A stretch of 64,000 nucleotides of DNA. Source: Acanthochromis polyacanthus. Taxonomy: Eukaryota > Chordata > Actinopteri > Pomacentridae. Position 1 is the first letter of the stretch; each line of letters opens with the position of its first letter. The translations under genes and the position numbers were made by a program. Positions 34,281 to 45,660 of the stretch are shown here, one piece after another. The DNA is taken from positions 30,215,817 through 30,279,816 of the forward strand of contig NC_067130.1 of the NCBI RefSeq assembly GCF_021347895.1. Reading direction: 5' to 3'. The notes under the pieces are model-generated. The model did no database searches. It saw only the letters and a program-made list of their open reading frames with translations, and was not told where the DNA came from.

Positions 34281-34878
34281 TTGTCACTGATTAAACTACT
34301 CAGCAGGACATATGGTTGCAATTAGGCCCAATTTTACCGGATGCATTAAAGAAAGTTGAATCAATAATTATGAAACGGTACGAATTATATAGCATACTGA
34401 AATTAGTCCCTTAGAATCACGAGTGGTTCAACTTTAAAGGAGCACAAATCTGGGCCTCATGCATTATCCAACCGCCCATTTAGAACCCGTTAGCTACAAT
34501 AGCCTGCTGCGTCTGGAGGATCCAATCAGCCACACAGGAAGTGCAAAGACTTTAATAAAAGTTTGATGATGATAATAGAGTCAGGCATGAACAGCAAAGA
34601 GGTAAGAACTTGAGGCCACAGCATGAAAGACAACCGGGACGCTGAACAGGTGAGTGGGCGTGAACTCAGGAACTCAAACTGGGGGCGTCTGGTAGATTTA
34701 TGGTGAACAATAGGAAATGTAGCTGCAGGGAGAAACTGTGTAAAGCACGAATGACATGAAGACAAAAATTTGGAAATGAGCTCTGTCATCTTGCACTGGT
34801 GGTGGAGATGCGGTATCAGCTCCTGCTGTTTACACCAAGCTAAGAGGAGTCAGACAGTGTGGAAAAGTATTCAGTATG
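34281..34878. other. ~600-bp unique spacer between two Tc1 elements
   Basis: Host sequence between the two elements. The 87-codon minus frame has no domain. Nothing recognised. Confidence 0.5.
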
Positions 34879-34880
34879 TA

Positions 34881-35096
34881 CACACGTGGACAAAATTGTT
34901 GGTACCCCTCAGTTAAAGAAGGAAAAACCCACAATTCTCACTGAAATCACTTGAAACTCACAAAAGTAACAATAAATAAAAATTTATTGAAAATTAAATA
35001 ATCAAAATCAGCCATCACTTTTGAATTGTTGATTAACATAATTATTTAAAAAAACAAACTAATGAAATAGGGCTGGACAAAAATGATGGTACCCAT
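34881..35096 (+). repeat. Left terminal inverted repeat of Tc1 element 2
   Basis: About 216 bp, inverse of 36302-36514, almost identical. It has an outer and an inner GGACAAAA.T..TGGTACC motif. Confidence 0.88.
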
Positions 35097-35099
35097 AAC

Positions 35100-36155
<1,056 letters not shown>

Positions 36156-36301
36156 TCACCAAACAGCAGGGTGACTACTTGTCTCCCTTTAAATAGGCAG
36201 ACTGACTGATTATGAGTTTGGAAACACCTGTGATGTCAATTAAATGACACACCTGAGTTAATCATGTCACTCTGGTCAAATAGTTTTCAATCTTTTATAG
36301 A

Positions 36302-36514
36302 GGTACCATCATTTTTGTCCAGGCCTGTTTCATTAGTTTGTTTTTTAAAATAATTATGTTAATCAACAATTCAAAAGTAATGGCTGTTTTTGATTATTTA
36401 ATTTTCAATAAATTTTTATTTATTGTTACTTTTGTGAGTTTCAAGTGATTTCAGTGAGAATTGTGGGTTTTTCCTTCTTTAACTGAGGGGTACCAACAAT
36501 TTTGTCCACGTGTG
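36302..36514 (-). repeat. Right terminal inverted repeat of Tc1 element 2
   Basis: Inverse of the left repeat with few differences. Its inner boundary is GGTACCATCATTTTTGTCC at 36302. Confidence 0.88.
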
Positions 36515-36516
36515 TA

Positions 36517-37385
36517 GCTCATTAGCTGGGCAGCTAGCGGTTACTTTATCTTTAAATGATGGGCGTTCATGGCTGTTAAGTTTGAAGAATGTGTGCTCAC
36601 ATTAAGACCAGACAGGAAGTGGGATCCCAGTACCACGTCTCCACCCCACTGTGTGCACCCCACATCACCGGAGCAAGATTGCTACTTCTATTTCCAAAAT
36701 ATTTTGGCTTTTGTACAGTGGAAGGTTCACCTTTATGGGCAGGCTGTAAGAAGAAGCACAATAAAAAACAAGCAGAGCAGGAATCATGACAACCACAGTT
36801 CATCAAAACAGATTCATTCTGCTGAGTTAGCTCAATAAGCTAACCGAGTTACTGGAGCTAACGGCATGATACTGTGGGAATGCTAACCAGAGACTGTTTG
36901 TTAAGATGCTAATAGTAAGCACATCCAATGTTACACATTAAGCCACATATAGTAACACATGTAGAGTACTGCATCTGACAGCTAAAAATGACTTTAAGTG
37001 TCCAATTCCTGAGCTTAGCTTGTCTGACAGCCTCAGTAATATGAGAACATGATGGCTAGCTACTCATTAGATGACGTATTTTTGCTATTTTACCTCAAAT
37101 GTTTGATGCAAGACTTTAAATGATCATTTGTTCAGTTTGTTTGTGCTACTTTGGCTTAAACCTGGTGTAAGCAGCAACTTGAAAATCTGGTTTTTGCACC
37201 ATATTTAGACACAACTCAGGCTGTGATTTGAGGCTCCAGTAAGCTACATTAACATGAAACTGAAAAAGCCACTGCTGTTAGCCTTCAGCTACAATTAGCA
37301 GGAGTTTAAACTCTTAGCAACATGCAACATAACCTCTCATGATGATCTTTAGGAGTAGAATCACAACAAATTTGTAACCTTGCAC
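36517..37385. other. Intergenic, no gene recognised
   Basis: Unique AT-rich DNA. The frames at 36569-36838 lack domains. Confidence 0.4.
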
Positions 37386-37389
37386 ATTT

Positions 37390-37600
37390 CAGCACACTGA
37401 CAGTATTTCTATTACTTTATAAACCTTTGATCACACTGACTTGTTGCTTCTTATTTGTCTTGTACCACTTAATACCAACTGACTGGCAACGCCTTCTTAA
37501 AAACCTACATATTAGTGTTTCCTGTTATGCGCTAAGACACCGAGTCAAATTCTCTGTATAAGAAAACCTACTTGACAATAAAACCTGATTCTGAATTTTA
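37390..37600 (+). repeat. LINE 3'-end fragment, ...AATAAAACCTGATTCTGAA tail
   Basis: CCGAGTCAAATTCTCTGTAT, then AAACCTACTTGACAATAAAA and CCTGATTCTGAAT, is a diverged form of a very common teleost non-LTR retrotransposon 3' end (GAGTCAAATTCCTTGTATG...CTTGGCAATAAA). Only the terminal 100-200 bases are present. No coding part. Confidence 0.6.
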
Positions 37601-38364
37601 GTTGAACTCAGGAGATCTCATGATTTGTTGTGCAAAGGCTGCCTGGATACAAAACCTGTCGATTTAGCTCCAGTTTAATGAATCTTTGCTCCCTGTTTTT
37701 GCTCTGATTTTAGTTAGAAATTTCTGACTTGGTGCTTCATATCTGGGCCATTTTGATGTTTGTTGGATTTCCAGCTTATAAAACGACCTGGATGATCAGA
37801 AATAAAGCTACAGAGATCCAGTTAAATTACATTAAACTTCTTTACTGCAAAAAAAGGGGGACATTAGTATCATTTTGGATGGTTGTTTGCAGCACAGATG
37901 AACAACAGTGGAAGTTTCGGACATTAAAACAGCCATAGAGATGAGAATTGCCTTCTTTAAGTTCATTATGAATGAATGTTGGGAAACACAAGCTCCCTAC
38001 TTGACTACATGCAAGGCTGTTGTTTAGAAAAGTGGACATAAATCACACACAATTTTGTTTTCCAGCATATTTTATTTGATATTGCATTTCCATTGGCTAC
38101 AGACAGAATTGTGCTTCTTCTTCAAGTTAGGTTTATTTGTGTGTTTAAAACAAACAACCTGCTAAAAAAAAAAAAAAAAAGGCACCCTGTTTTGAAAGCC
38201 TTCACCTGTCAGAGATTATTCCTTACAGAAGCCATCTTGTCCTGGAGTTTAAGGAGGAGCCAGGCCTAAAGAGCTGCTCTTTCATTGGTCAGCCAAGTGG
38301 GTGGGTGCTCAAATGTGATTGGATAATAGACAAGTCCTGATTGGTCAGTTTGAACTGGAAAGAC
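37601..38364. other. Intergenic with (A)18
   Basis: Unique sequence. The A-run is at about 38163-38180. No gene recognised. Confidence 0.45.
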
Positions 38365-38494
38365 AGGAACCCTAACCTTTTTTTTTTTTAAATTAATTTT
38401 TTTTAATTTCCAAAAGTCACAGGTAACATCCAACATATGATATTGAAACATACAGTGATGGAGTTAACAAAAATCACTTTAGGAACCCTAACCT
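38365..38494 (-). mobile_element. 102-bp poly(A) retro-insertion with 14-bp target duplication
   Basis: AGGAACCCTAACCT occurs at 38365-38378 and 38481-38494. Between them is a 102-base insert that starts with 12 Ts, so on the minus strand it ends in an A-rich tail right at the duplication. A 14-bp duplication and a 3' A tail are the hallmarks of LINE-driven retroposition. The body (minus: AACTCCATCACTGTATGTTT, then CCTGTGACTTTTGGAAATT) is not a tRNA or 7SL head I recognise. It is either a truncated SINE or LINE or the 3' end of a reverse-transcribed cellular RNA. Confidence 0.8.
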
Positions 38495-39224
38495 ACATAT
38501 ACATGAGTGAACTGGGAGGTAAACATGGGAATGATCTGTTCAGAAGGTGGAACAATACAGCACTACTAACTGCTGCAGGTAAGTTTTTTACCAAATGACG
38601 AGTGTTTCAGTTTACAGTCAAGCTGCCCCATTTTTGTAGTTACCTGGCCACCATTTGAACGTCCTTCCTGGGTTTTCTGTCTAGGTGTAGCAACAAAACA
38701 AACAAAAGTCCCGGCAGAGATTACACCAGTGACCCTAATAAACACTGAATCCTAAGCTAACTGTTTGTTGCACAGCAAAAACGCACATCACAGGCTTATA
38801 CTGGAACAGCAGAGGAACAAATGTTGATGCTGTCTCTGGAACTCTTTGTCAGTATTGACACACGTTTAAACCTGTTTTTGCTAAGTCTGTCTTTCTGTTT
38901 TTTGGGGTTGCTTTTCAGTCCAGCTGCAGGATTTTCTGCTGATGTTGAAATTACTTCAGATGCTTCCACCATGAAGCAGACGTACCTGCAACAGAACAGC
39001 CAACAGGAGTAATGTCTTCACTCTGAACAGATTTGTCATTGGTTAAAATCTACATGCACAGGTGAGATGTTTTTAAAGAATGAAAATAGAGCCAGTAGGA
39101 GGTGCAGAAGTCCAGCTTTGTTTCACAAATAACAGGTTAGCATGGACTTTTTCCCCCAGTAATGCTAAAAAATATCTGAATATCTCAGCTTTAAGTTTAA
39201 CTTCTGACTGCTTCTTCTAACGCA
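38495..39224. other. Intergenic, no gene recognised
   Basis: Unique sequence. The 63-codon frame at 38821-39012 begins with a hydrophobic run but has no partner exon signals that I can defend. Confidence 0.35.
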
Positions 39225-39533
39225 GAGGTGTCAAACTCATTCTAGTTCAGTGGCCACATTCAGCCTCAAGTGGGCTGGTCCAGTAAAATTACAGCATAAC
39301 AACCTAGAAATTAAGACAACTCCAACTTTTTCCCTTTTGTTATAGTGCAAAAAAGTACATTTTGAAAATGTTCACATTTAATGAACTATCTTTTTACAGA
39401 ACATTATGAACAACCTGAAATTTCTTAAGAAAAATAACTCATTTCAACAACATTACAGCTCAGTTTATCATTTACACATTACTACTCACAAATCACAGTA
39501 TCTAGGAAGACACAAAACATTCAGTCACAGGTA

Positions 39534-40328
39534 TCTTGAACCACTGGTGTAGTCCAGGGTATACGGCGTATACCCACTTATTTTTCAGTTAGCATTGCGT
39601 ATACCCACTTCTAATGCTCCCTGGTGCGCATCATTCAGTAATATCTGTGTGCCAGGTAGCCCTCTTTTCCTTAAGGATGATGAAGCCATGAACAACCCTC
39701 CTCTGCCTGTAATTGGCTGGTACATGCTACCTTCACTGATTCGATTGGTTAACTTTAGGGATGAGCCAATCAGAGGCAGAGTAGGGCGGGTCATACAGAG
39801 GAAAATTTTGCTAACCTCTGTGGCACTCCAGTTGATTGACAGGTCTGCTTGAAAGATGCGCGGAAATGTGAGAAAGTCAGAATAAACACCTTTCAAGTGA
39901 GTGGCACGTATCGAGCGAACCTACTTTCATGGACGATATAATTCTCAGGTAAGTTTTAGGGTGGTTTCCAAATGAATCATTGTTTTAAACTACTGGCAAC
40001 ATGACTGCACATTTCAAGGAGAGGATATTTTGTCGCCAGTGGTTAAATAAATGTTCAAAAGTAACTGAAACACCATGTTTGCCTCATGATAAATACATGT
40101 TACATTAATCCAGTTTGCTTGTGTGACCAGTAATAACTACAAACTGCTCCTAATCAAGTCATGATAATTTTATAATAGTGGGCAAGTAGAAATGACTGAA
40201 TAAATTGAATAGAGTAGTCTTCTATGTCACTGTTTCTAAAACAGGGTGTTTTTCTGGACTAATTAAAAAAAGGTGAAAATTAAGAGTATACCCACTTCTC
40301 CAGGGATCACTACACCACTGTCTTGAAC
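39534..40328. mobile_element. Nested hAT element with perfect 8-bp duplication
   Basis: TCTTGAAC at 39534-39541 and again at 40321-40328 bounds an insert of 779 bp. Its ends are CACTGGTGTAGTCCAGGG and, at the right, CCCTGGGATCACTAC-type sequence ending TACACCACTG, inverted over CA.TGGTGTAGT. An exact 8-bp duplication with CA.TG...-type ends defines the hAT superfamily. The inside repeats GTATACCCACTT three times, including near both ends. No intact transposase; the 85-103-codon frames at 39585-39896 are not recognisable. It sits inside the older hAT MITE. Confidence 0.9.
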
Positions 40329-40435
40329 TGGACAATATAGTGTTGTACTTGATGATCAAAACAACTTGTCAAGGTCTAGAAATTTTTTTGAAATTTGCAG
40401 TTTTACAAATTTTCAATTGATGCCTTCTCTTTAAT

Positions 40436-40645
40436 TTTTTATTTCAAGACATATTTTTGGACTTTTTTAGCCCTTTTTATAGAGAACAGTGTAGCGAGAG
40501 ACAGGAACCATGGGTTAGGGTTAGGTGAGAGGGGATAAACATGCAGTAAATGGCCAGGGATCAGACTCGAACCCATGGCCTCTGCATCGGGGACTACAGC
40601 CCCTGTTTATGGGTCGCCCACTTAAGTTGAGCTACAGGGGCAGTC
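40436..40645 (-). mobile_element. tRNA-derived SINE nested in the hAT MITE
   Basis: On the minus strand, from 40644: GCCCCTGTAGCTCAACTTAA, then GTGGGC, and about 60 bases on GGTTCGAGTCTGATCCC. TAGCTCAACTTAAGTGGG fits an RNA polymerase III A box and GGTTCGAGTCT a B box, the internal promoter of a tRNA head. Downstream are a non-tRNA body (CATGTTTATCCCCTCTCACC) and an A-rich end with AAAAAGTCCAAAAATATG near 40450. Repeats with this organisation are common in percomorph fish. No clear target duplication found. Confidence 0.7.
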
Positions 40646-40753
40646 ATCTATGTCATTTTTACACTTTGCAAAGTCATTCTGCGGGCTGGATTGGACCCTC
40701 AGGTGGGCCGGTTTTGGCCTGTGGGCAATATGTTTGACACTCCTGCTCTAATG

Positions 40754-41829
40754 TGTTACCAAATCTTGAATGAATATGTAGTGTAGAGTGTATCCAGCAG
40801 GTCCTCGGTTTACAATGTGCTTAATCTGTGGCTTTTTGTGGTTAGGTCGCCATCTCCTGTAAATTTTAGGGCTGGACCCGAATATCCTGAATATTCGTTC
40901 GTGGCGGTGGTATACGGATATTAATTTTGGTATCCGAATATTCGCCCCCGCGCCCGTCTGACGTTACTGGGCTGAACGAATATTCGACGTTACTGTCTTC
41001 CCTTTGCCTTCGGCCAACTTCGGCTCATCCCGCCGTGTTCGGCTCATCTTGGCTCATCCATTCGTGTTTGTTACCACCACCCGAATGGCCAGGTGGCTGC
41101 CGACTCTGACGTAACACTTCACTTCTCATTCTGGAGCAATGAAGAAAATGAACAGTGTTGCAGCACTTCTCCACAACGAAGCACAGCAAAAGGTTTGCTG
41201 AAAACAAAGGACTCAAACATTCAGTGGTAACCTAGTAACAGGATGTAGGAGAAGAATCACCTTTTTTCCCAGATCTTACATATTTCGCTTCTTTTGGCAT
41301 ATTTCACAACTATTCACATACTTTGCAACTTTCCGCAATTTCCCCGCATAAAATGGCATAAAAACCCTGCATATTTATTCGCATAATCAAGGATTTTAGC
41401 CTGCAGAATCAAGGATTTTAGCCCACGTTTGTCTGGAGGGTCTACCTAGATTATGATCTTGCCTCTGTGTTAGCATGGGTGAGTGACATAGGTACTTTTA
41501 AGTTCTGACTTACAGCGAAAAATGTGTAACGTCGTACTGCAGGAATGAAATTCCAAGCAGAGCCGATGACCTCCTGTACACTGATAGTTTTCTTTGGCTT
41601 TCTGATGTCAGCAGATACATTTAGCAGCAGCTTTTAAATCAGTGCTAAAATCATAGCACCTCTCAGACATTTGGTTCATCTTTATTTGCTTTCATACCAG
41701 AACAGAACCACATCAATCGGTCTGGTTTTATGTAATTCAGAGCAGAAGCTGTTGGTATTTTCACCTCTGGTCGCTGCTCTGCATTACAAGCTTCTTTGGA
41801 GACACATCATTTATATCTCCAGTGAGGTA
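40754..41829. other. Intergenic, GAATATTC-rich patch, no gene
   Basis: At 40868-40990 the palindrome GAATATTC (or GAATAT.C) recurs four times in a CpG-rich setting (TCCTGAATATTCG, CCGAATATTCGCC, CGAATATTCGACG), possibly the end of an unidentified DNA transposon. A 16-base ATCAAGGATTTTAGCC is duplicated near 41390 and 41409. The rest is unique. Confidence 0.45.
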
Positions 41830-42350
41830 GGCAGCACTGCCAGCCACCGGGATCACACGCTCACCGCCAGATTCGGTGTCAATCTCGGGTTGCTTTTATC
41901 CGGCCACACGGAGCAGAGCCAGAGTGTATGAAAGAAGGCCTCAGCAGCAGAATCAAAGATGCTGCTGGCTCTTTGTCAAGACAAAGACGTAATGAGATCT
42001 TAGCCGTTCTGAGTCAGCCCCTGAGAGTTCCTAGCCGCCAAACGTCCGGGGCCAGCCGCGGGTCAAGCCTCTCCTCGTGATTTATGTTCTTCTTTATCAG
42101 GCATAATGACTGTTCTTACAATTAGCTGGAGACACGCTATCAGAGAGCAGCTCCGTGTCGGCACTGACCCCTCGCAGACGCAGCTGCCTCTTAGCGACGG
42201 CCGGGGCAAACCCCAGCTTTTCTGCTTTTTAATGGGCGGAAATCGCAGCTTCGTTACGCCGCCTCACGAGAACAGCTCTCACCTCGTCACCGCCGAGCGT
42301 CGCCTCGGCTTTTCCGCCCGCATCCCGCTGCGACTTTTTTGAGGTTTTTA
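41830..42350. promoter_or_regulatory. Candidate conserved non-coding block
   Basis: Unique, GC-richer, with many CpGs (AACGTCCGGGGCCAGCCGCG near 42039) and ACAATTAGCTGG near 42118. Overlapping frames lack domains. Proposed from composition only. Confidence 0.28.
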
Positions 42351-42690
42351 GTGGCCCAGTAAATCGTCTTTCTTAGTACCTCCTCACTGCTTGTAGGTGT
42401 CAATGATGGTGATTAAGAAAAGGTGGAAGATATATAACCGGTGTCAAATTGTAAAGCAGAACTGGGGGAAAAATAAAACAGAAAATAGGTGTCATGACCT
42501 CCATGAGTCTCGTTACTTGAAATGACTAATATGGTAAGAAAATGGAGGCATAAAAAGTACAAAACGCCTACTGAAGAAAGTTGTATCCCAGTAGTAGTGC
42601 ACTGGAAGTTAATATGTCAAAAACTAGAAGAAAAAGCCATCAGTAATGCTAAACAGGACATGACCGCAGAGTTTTACCATTTTTTGGGGG
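42351..42690. other. Spacer, nothing recognised
   Basis: Unique AT-rich sequence. The 88-codon frame at 42522-42788 runs into the LINE tail and is not a gene. Confidence 0.4.
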
Positions 42691-42705
42691 GCGACTACCT
42701 GCAAC

Positions 42706-42860
42706 AGTGGGTAGGTAGGTACTTTACTGATCCCAAGGGATATTCAAGAAACCAGCAGCATAATAAACATACAGAATACTGTACATAGAAATGAAATACA
42801 AGAGCAGAGCACACAGGGGTTATAGAGATATAAAAAATATGGACGCACAATTGTGTACAG
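42706..42860 (-). repeat. LINE 3'-end fragment with (CTAC)n tail
   Basis: On the minus strand the end reads TCCCTTGGGATCAGTAAAGT followed by ACCTACCTACC. A CCCTTGGGATCAATAAAGTA end before a short tetranucleotide run is a frequent teleost LINE terminus. The 5' limit, near 42860, is uncertain, and the next MITE begins right there. Confidence 0.6.
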
Positions 42861-42864
42861 AGTG

Positions 42865-43040
42865 TACACTGCCATTCAAAAGTTTGGAGTCATTTAGAAA
42901 TGTCCCTATTTTTGAAAGAAAGGCAGTTTTAACTGCATTGGTGACAGCAGAAAGCATGAATTGGTCCTTACTGTCTCACCTGACTTGGATGAAAAGCCTT
43001 GTGATTGGCTGAAGTCTCCTGTCAAGACTGAATTTTAAAA
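42865..43040 (+). mobile_element. MITE copy D, left end
   Basis: After a TA (42865-42866): CACTGCCATTCAAAAGTTTG, then GAGTCATTTAGAAATGTCC and TATTTTTGAAAGAAAGGCAG. This is the same terminus as the right end of copies C and E read inversely. The body that follows differs from copies A-C, so it is a related subfamily. The far end is not identifiable. Confidence 0.65.
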
Positions 43041-43279
43041 ATTCTGAAAACAAGTTTACTCTCAGATGACTTGAATTACAATATGCTTTTGAATTTTTGC
43101 CCAGTGACTCTAAAATACTGCCTGTCACAGCTTTAATGTGGGTCTGGGTGCTACTTTTACAAGTGCAAACATGCTGACATGCAAATGAGGAATGATTTTT
43201 TTTCATTAATATATATTGTAAATGGTATGTACTGAGAGACACGCCAAGGGTCCAAAACCAAATAATACGCCTACTCCAG

Positions 43280-43399
43280 TTTAACTATTTTAGAGCAAAT
43301 TTAACTCCTTCTGAGCAACTTTAACTAATGTAGAGCCACTTTAAATAATACAAAGTAATTTTAACTATTGTTGAACAACATTAACTAATGCAGAGAAGC
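43280..43399 (+). repeat. 20-bp minisatellite, six units
   Basis: Six successive 20-base units from 43280, each beginning TTTAACT (one TTTAAAT, one ATTAACT), consensus TTTAACTAATGTAGAGCAAC. Each unit diverges at several positions but the 20-base register is exact. The same family appears inverted at 59232-59311. Confidence 0.88.
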
Positions 43400-44590
43400 C
43401 TCAGGTTGTGTGTATAGCAAAGCTAAAAACTGTCGAGATGTTGTGCAAGGATGCAGAAAAACATAAATCCTGATCAGTCCACGGACAGCAAAAGTAGTGA
43501 CTCTGTTACATACTGTGACAGAAATTTTCCTCTTTTTCTGATCATTTGATAACAAAAACATCCATTATGCTTGAGTTAATGAACCTGTTGTGTAATTTTC
43601 AGGACAGATCTCTCAGATTGCCTTTGTAGTCAGAATTATGGGTAATAATTACATTTTTACCTGAGATATCAGCTGGTTAAGTACATACAAAAATAGAAAT
43701 GGTGCCATGTTTGAAGAATCAAAGCATGCACATGCAACATATAATCCAACATGTCAACAGAGAGTTGCATAAACTGAAAACATTAACGCCATTAGAGACC
43801 TATAGCCCTCCATTTTTTATTTACTAAGTGGGCCGGGATTTGTCACAATTATGTTTGAGGTCTGATTGTGTTATTTCCAACCATAAAATCCAGCTTATAT
43901 AACAACAAGCTCAGGAAATAATGGTGTTAAATGGTGGGATATTCCCCCAAAAAACAAATAATGGTGGTGTAAACCTGAAATAAAACCCTCAGCGGGGAGG
44001 GTGTCAATTAAGGTCTAACAGATGAGGATTCTCAACCTGAAATTACTGTTTGTGTTCATGAACCAGCCTCAGTTTGCCATATATTTGCTAAAATTACAGT
44101 AAATCTAAGATTTGCACCTTGCTCTGAGTTTGACTTTGTTCTTGTGATCCTTATTGCGTTTATCATTTGGGATACTCATAGTTTTGAGGGTAGTTTAAAG
44201 TGTTGTGGAAGATTTGAACATTTCCTGGCCCAGTTTTTCATGTCAAACCCCCATTAGACAAAACTGGGTAATAAGAAATAATGATCTGTCTCCATTCTTT
44301 TCTTTTTGGTGCAGGTGAGTTTCCTTTGCTGAGGCTAAAACATCAAGAAATCCTGCATGCAACAACAAAAGGGATGTAAAGGTATGTAACATGCCTCAGT
44401 GTTGTGTCTTTTATTGGATATAGAGGTTCTGAAATGGTTCTGGTGTCAACTAGGATATTGAAGGCAATGGTAACTAGTGTGCTCAGCAATTTAACTTCCT
44501 GTTATTGCAAAAAACACTTGTAGATGTTGAAATATTGAGCTAAAGTGGCTAACAGTCAGTGGGAACCTTATGTTAGCTGATATTGTTGTC
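43400..44590. other. Intergenic, no gene recognised
   Basis: Unique AT-rich DNA with no domain-bearing frame or repeat boundary found. Confidence 0.4.
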
Positions 44591-44591
44591 T

Positions 44592-44835
44592 AAGGCACAC
44601 CTGTGCACTAATCATGGTGCCTATCAGCATCTTGATATGGCACACCTGTGAGGTGGGATGGATTATCTCAGCAAAGGAGAAGTGCTCACTATCACAGATT
44701 TAGACAGATTTGTGAACAATATGTGAGAGAAATGGTGATATTGTGTATGTGGAAAAAGTTTTAGATCTTTGAGATCATCTCAACAAAAATATAAACACAA
44801 CACTTTTGTTTTTGCTCCCATTTTTTATGAGTGTA
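44592..44835 (+). repeat. Fragment of a teleost DNA-transposon-like repeat
   Basis: The string GGCACACCTGTGAGGTGGGA, then TGGATTATCTCAGCAAAGGA and GAAGTGCTCACTA, followed about 100 bases later by AAATATAAACACAACACTTT and TGTTTTTGCTCCCATTTTTT. I recognise this as a high-copy fish repeat (GGTGGATGGATTATCTTGGCA type), probably the end of a DNA transposon. Class uncertain; no coding part. Confidence 0.55.
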
Positions 44836-45149
44836 TTTAGGTTTACTTTAAATTTGGTGCTCCATTTTTAAAATGTTTGCTATTTTAATGCTAAAAATTC
44901 ATAAAGACTTTTCTCATATTATCTTAAACTTTCATCCAACTTTCAACATTTGATCCAATAGTAGAACGTGACGTTGTGTGAAGTCATAGAAAGCAGTTTT
45001 ACAGTATTTGAGCAAAGCTGGAGATGAGCTGGTGTGCTTGAGATGAAGAGAATTCATGGATCCATGAGCTACATCTAAACCATTCTAATGCAAAAAAATG
45101 ATAATTATCCTTTAATGTACTTCTAAATTTGTAACTTTGATACACACAG
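44836..45149. other. AT-rich spacer
   Basis: Nothing recognised. Confidence 0.4.
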
Positions 45150-45660
45150 TTGAGTTTTCATTGGGTTTAATCAACAACCAGAGCGGGAATGCTAATGCCA
45201 AATTTCACCTTTACTAAATGCGGTTAATAAACCATGTGTGGTGTGTCAGGGTTTAATTGGATGTATTATTGGGCTACTGGAATGCATTTATATGTGCATT
45301 TAATTTGTGTAAAGACTGTGGATTTTACCTGCATAAGGGATTTCTTCACAGCCAGTATAGATAGAAGGAACTTTGAAACTCTTGTTGGTTAAAACAACAG
45401 TTTCTAATTTTAAATAACAAGTGCTCCCAATCACTACTATTGATCCTCCAGCTGTAAGGTCTTCTGTACGTTTCTTTAGCTGCAGCGACTACATTCACTA
45501 GGAGTCTATTAATCCCAGTGCAATTAGAATTTAAATCTAATCTCATTTGGTTTGCTCTTATTTATGCTGCTGCTGCTGGGAGCGCAGGTCGGCCTGCATA
45601 TCTAATGGTGGTGTGCTGTTTTATGTTGTGTTGATGTCTCAGTGTTTCATGCTAATGTTG
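45150..45660. promoter_or_regulatory. Candidate conserved non-coding block
   Basis: Unique, with GGGTTTAATCAACAACC, CGGTTAATAAACCATG, TGCAATTAGAATTTAAATC and CTTATTTATGCTGCTGCTGC. Runs of homeodomain- and POU-like AT cores in balanced composition resemble vertebrate enhancers. No reading frame with a domain. Not testable without alignment. Confidence 0.32.

Larger units (their letters stand above)
39225..40753. mobile_element. hAT MITE (CAGAGGTGTCAAACTCAT family), carrying two insertions
   Basis: The left end CAGAGGTGTCAAACTCATTC (39233) is the inverse of the right end, GTTTGACACTCCTG (to 40745). The flanks TTCTAACG (39225-39232) and CTCTAATG (40746-40753) match at 6 of 8 positions, both differences being transitions, consistent with an aged 8-bp hAT target duplication. 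The body keeps family marks such as CCTCAAGTGGGCTGG and GGTGGGCCGGTTTTGGCC. Removing the inner hAT element (39542-40320) and the SINE (about 40436-40645) leaves about 520 bp of the original MITE. No transposase. Confidence 0.85.

Noticed and set aside
38365..38494. Telomere-like CCCTAACC repeats
   Set aside because: Only one CCCTAACC per site; the two occurrences are the 14-bp target duplication of an insertion, not telomeric DNA.
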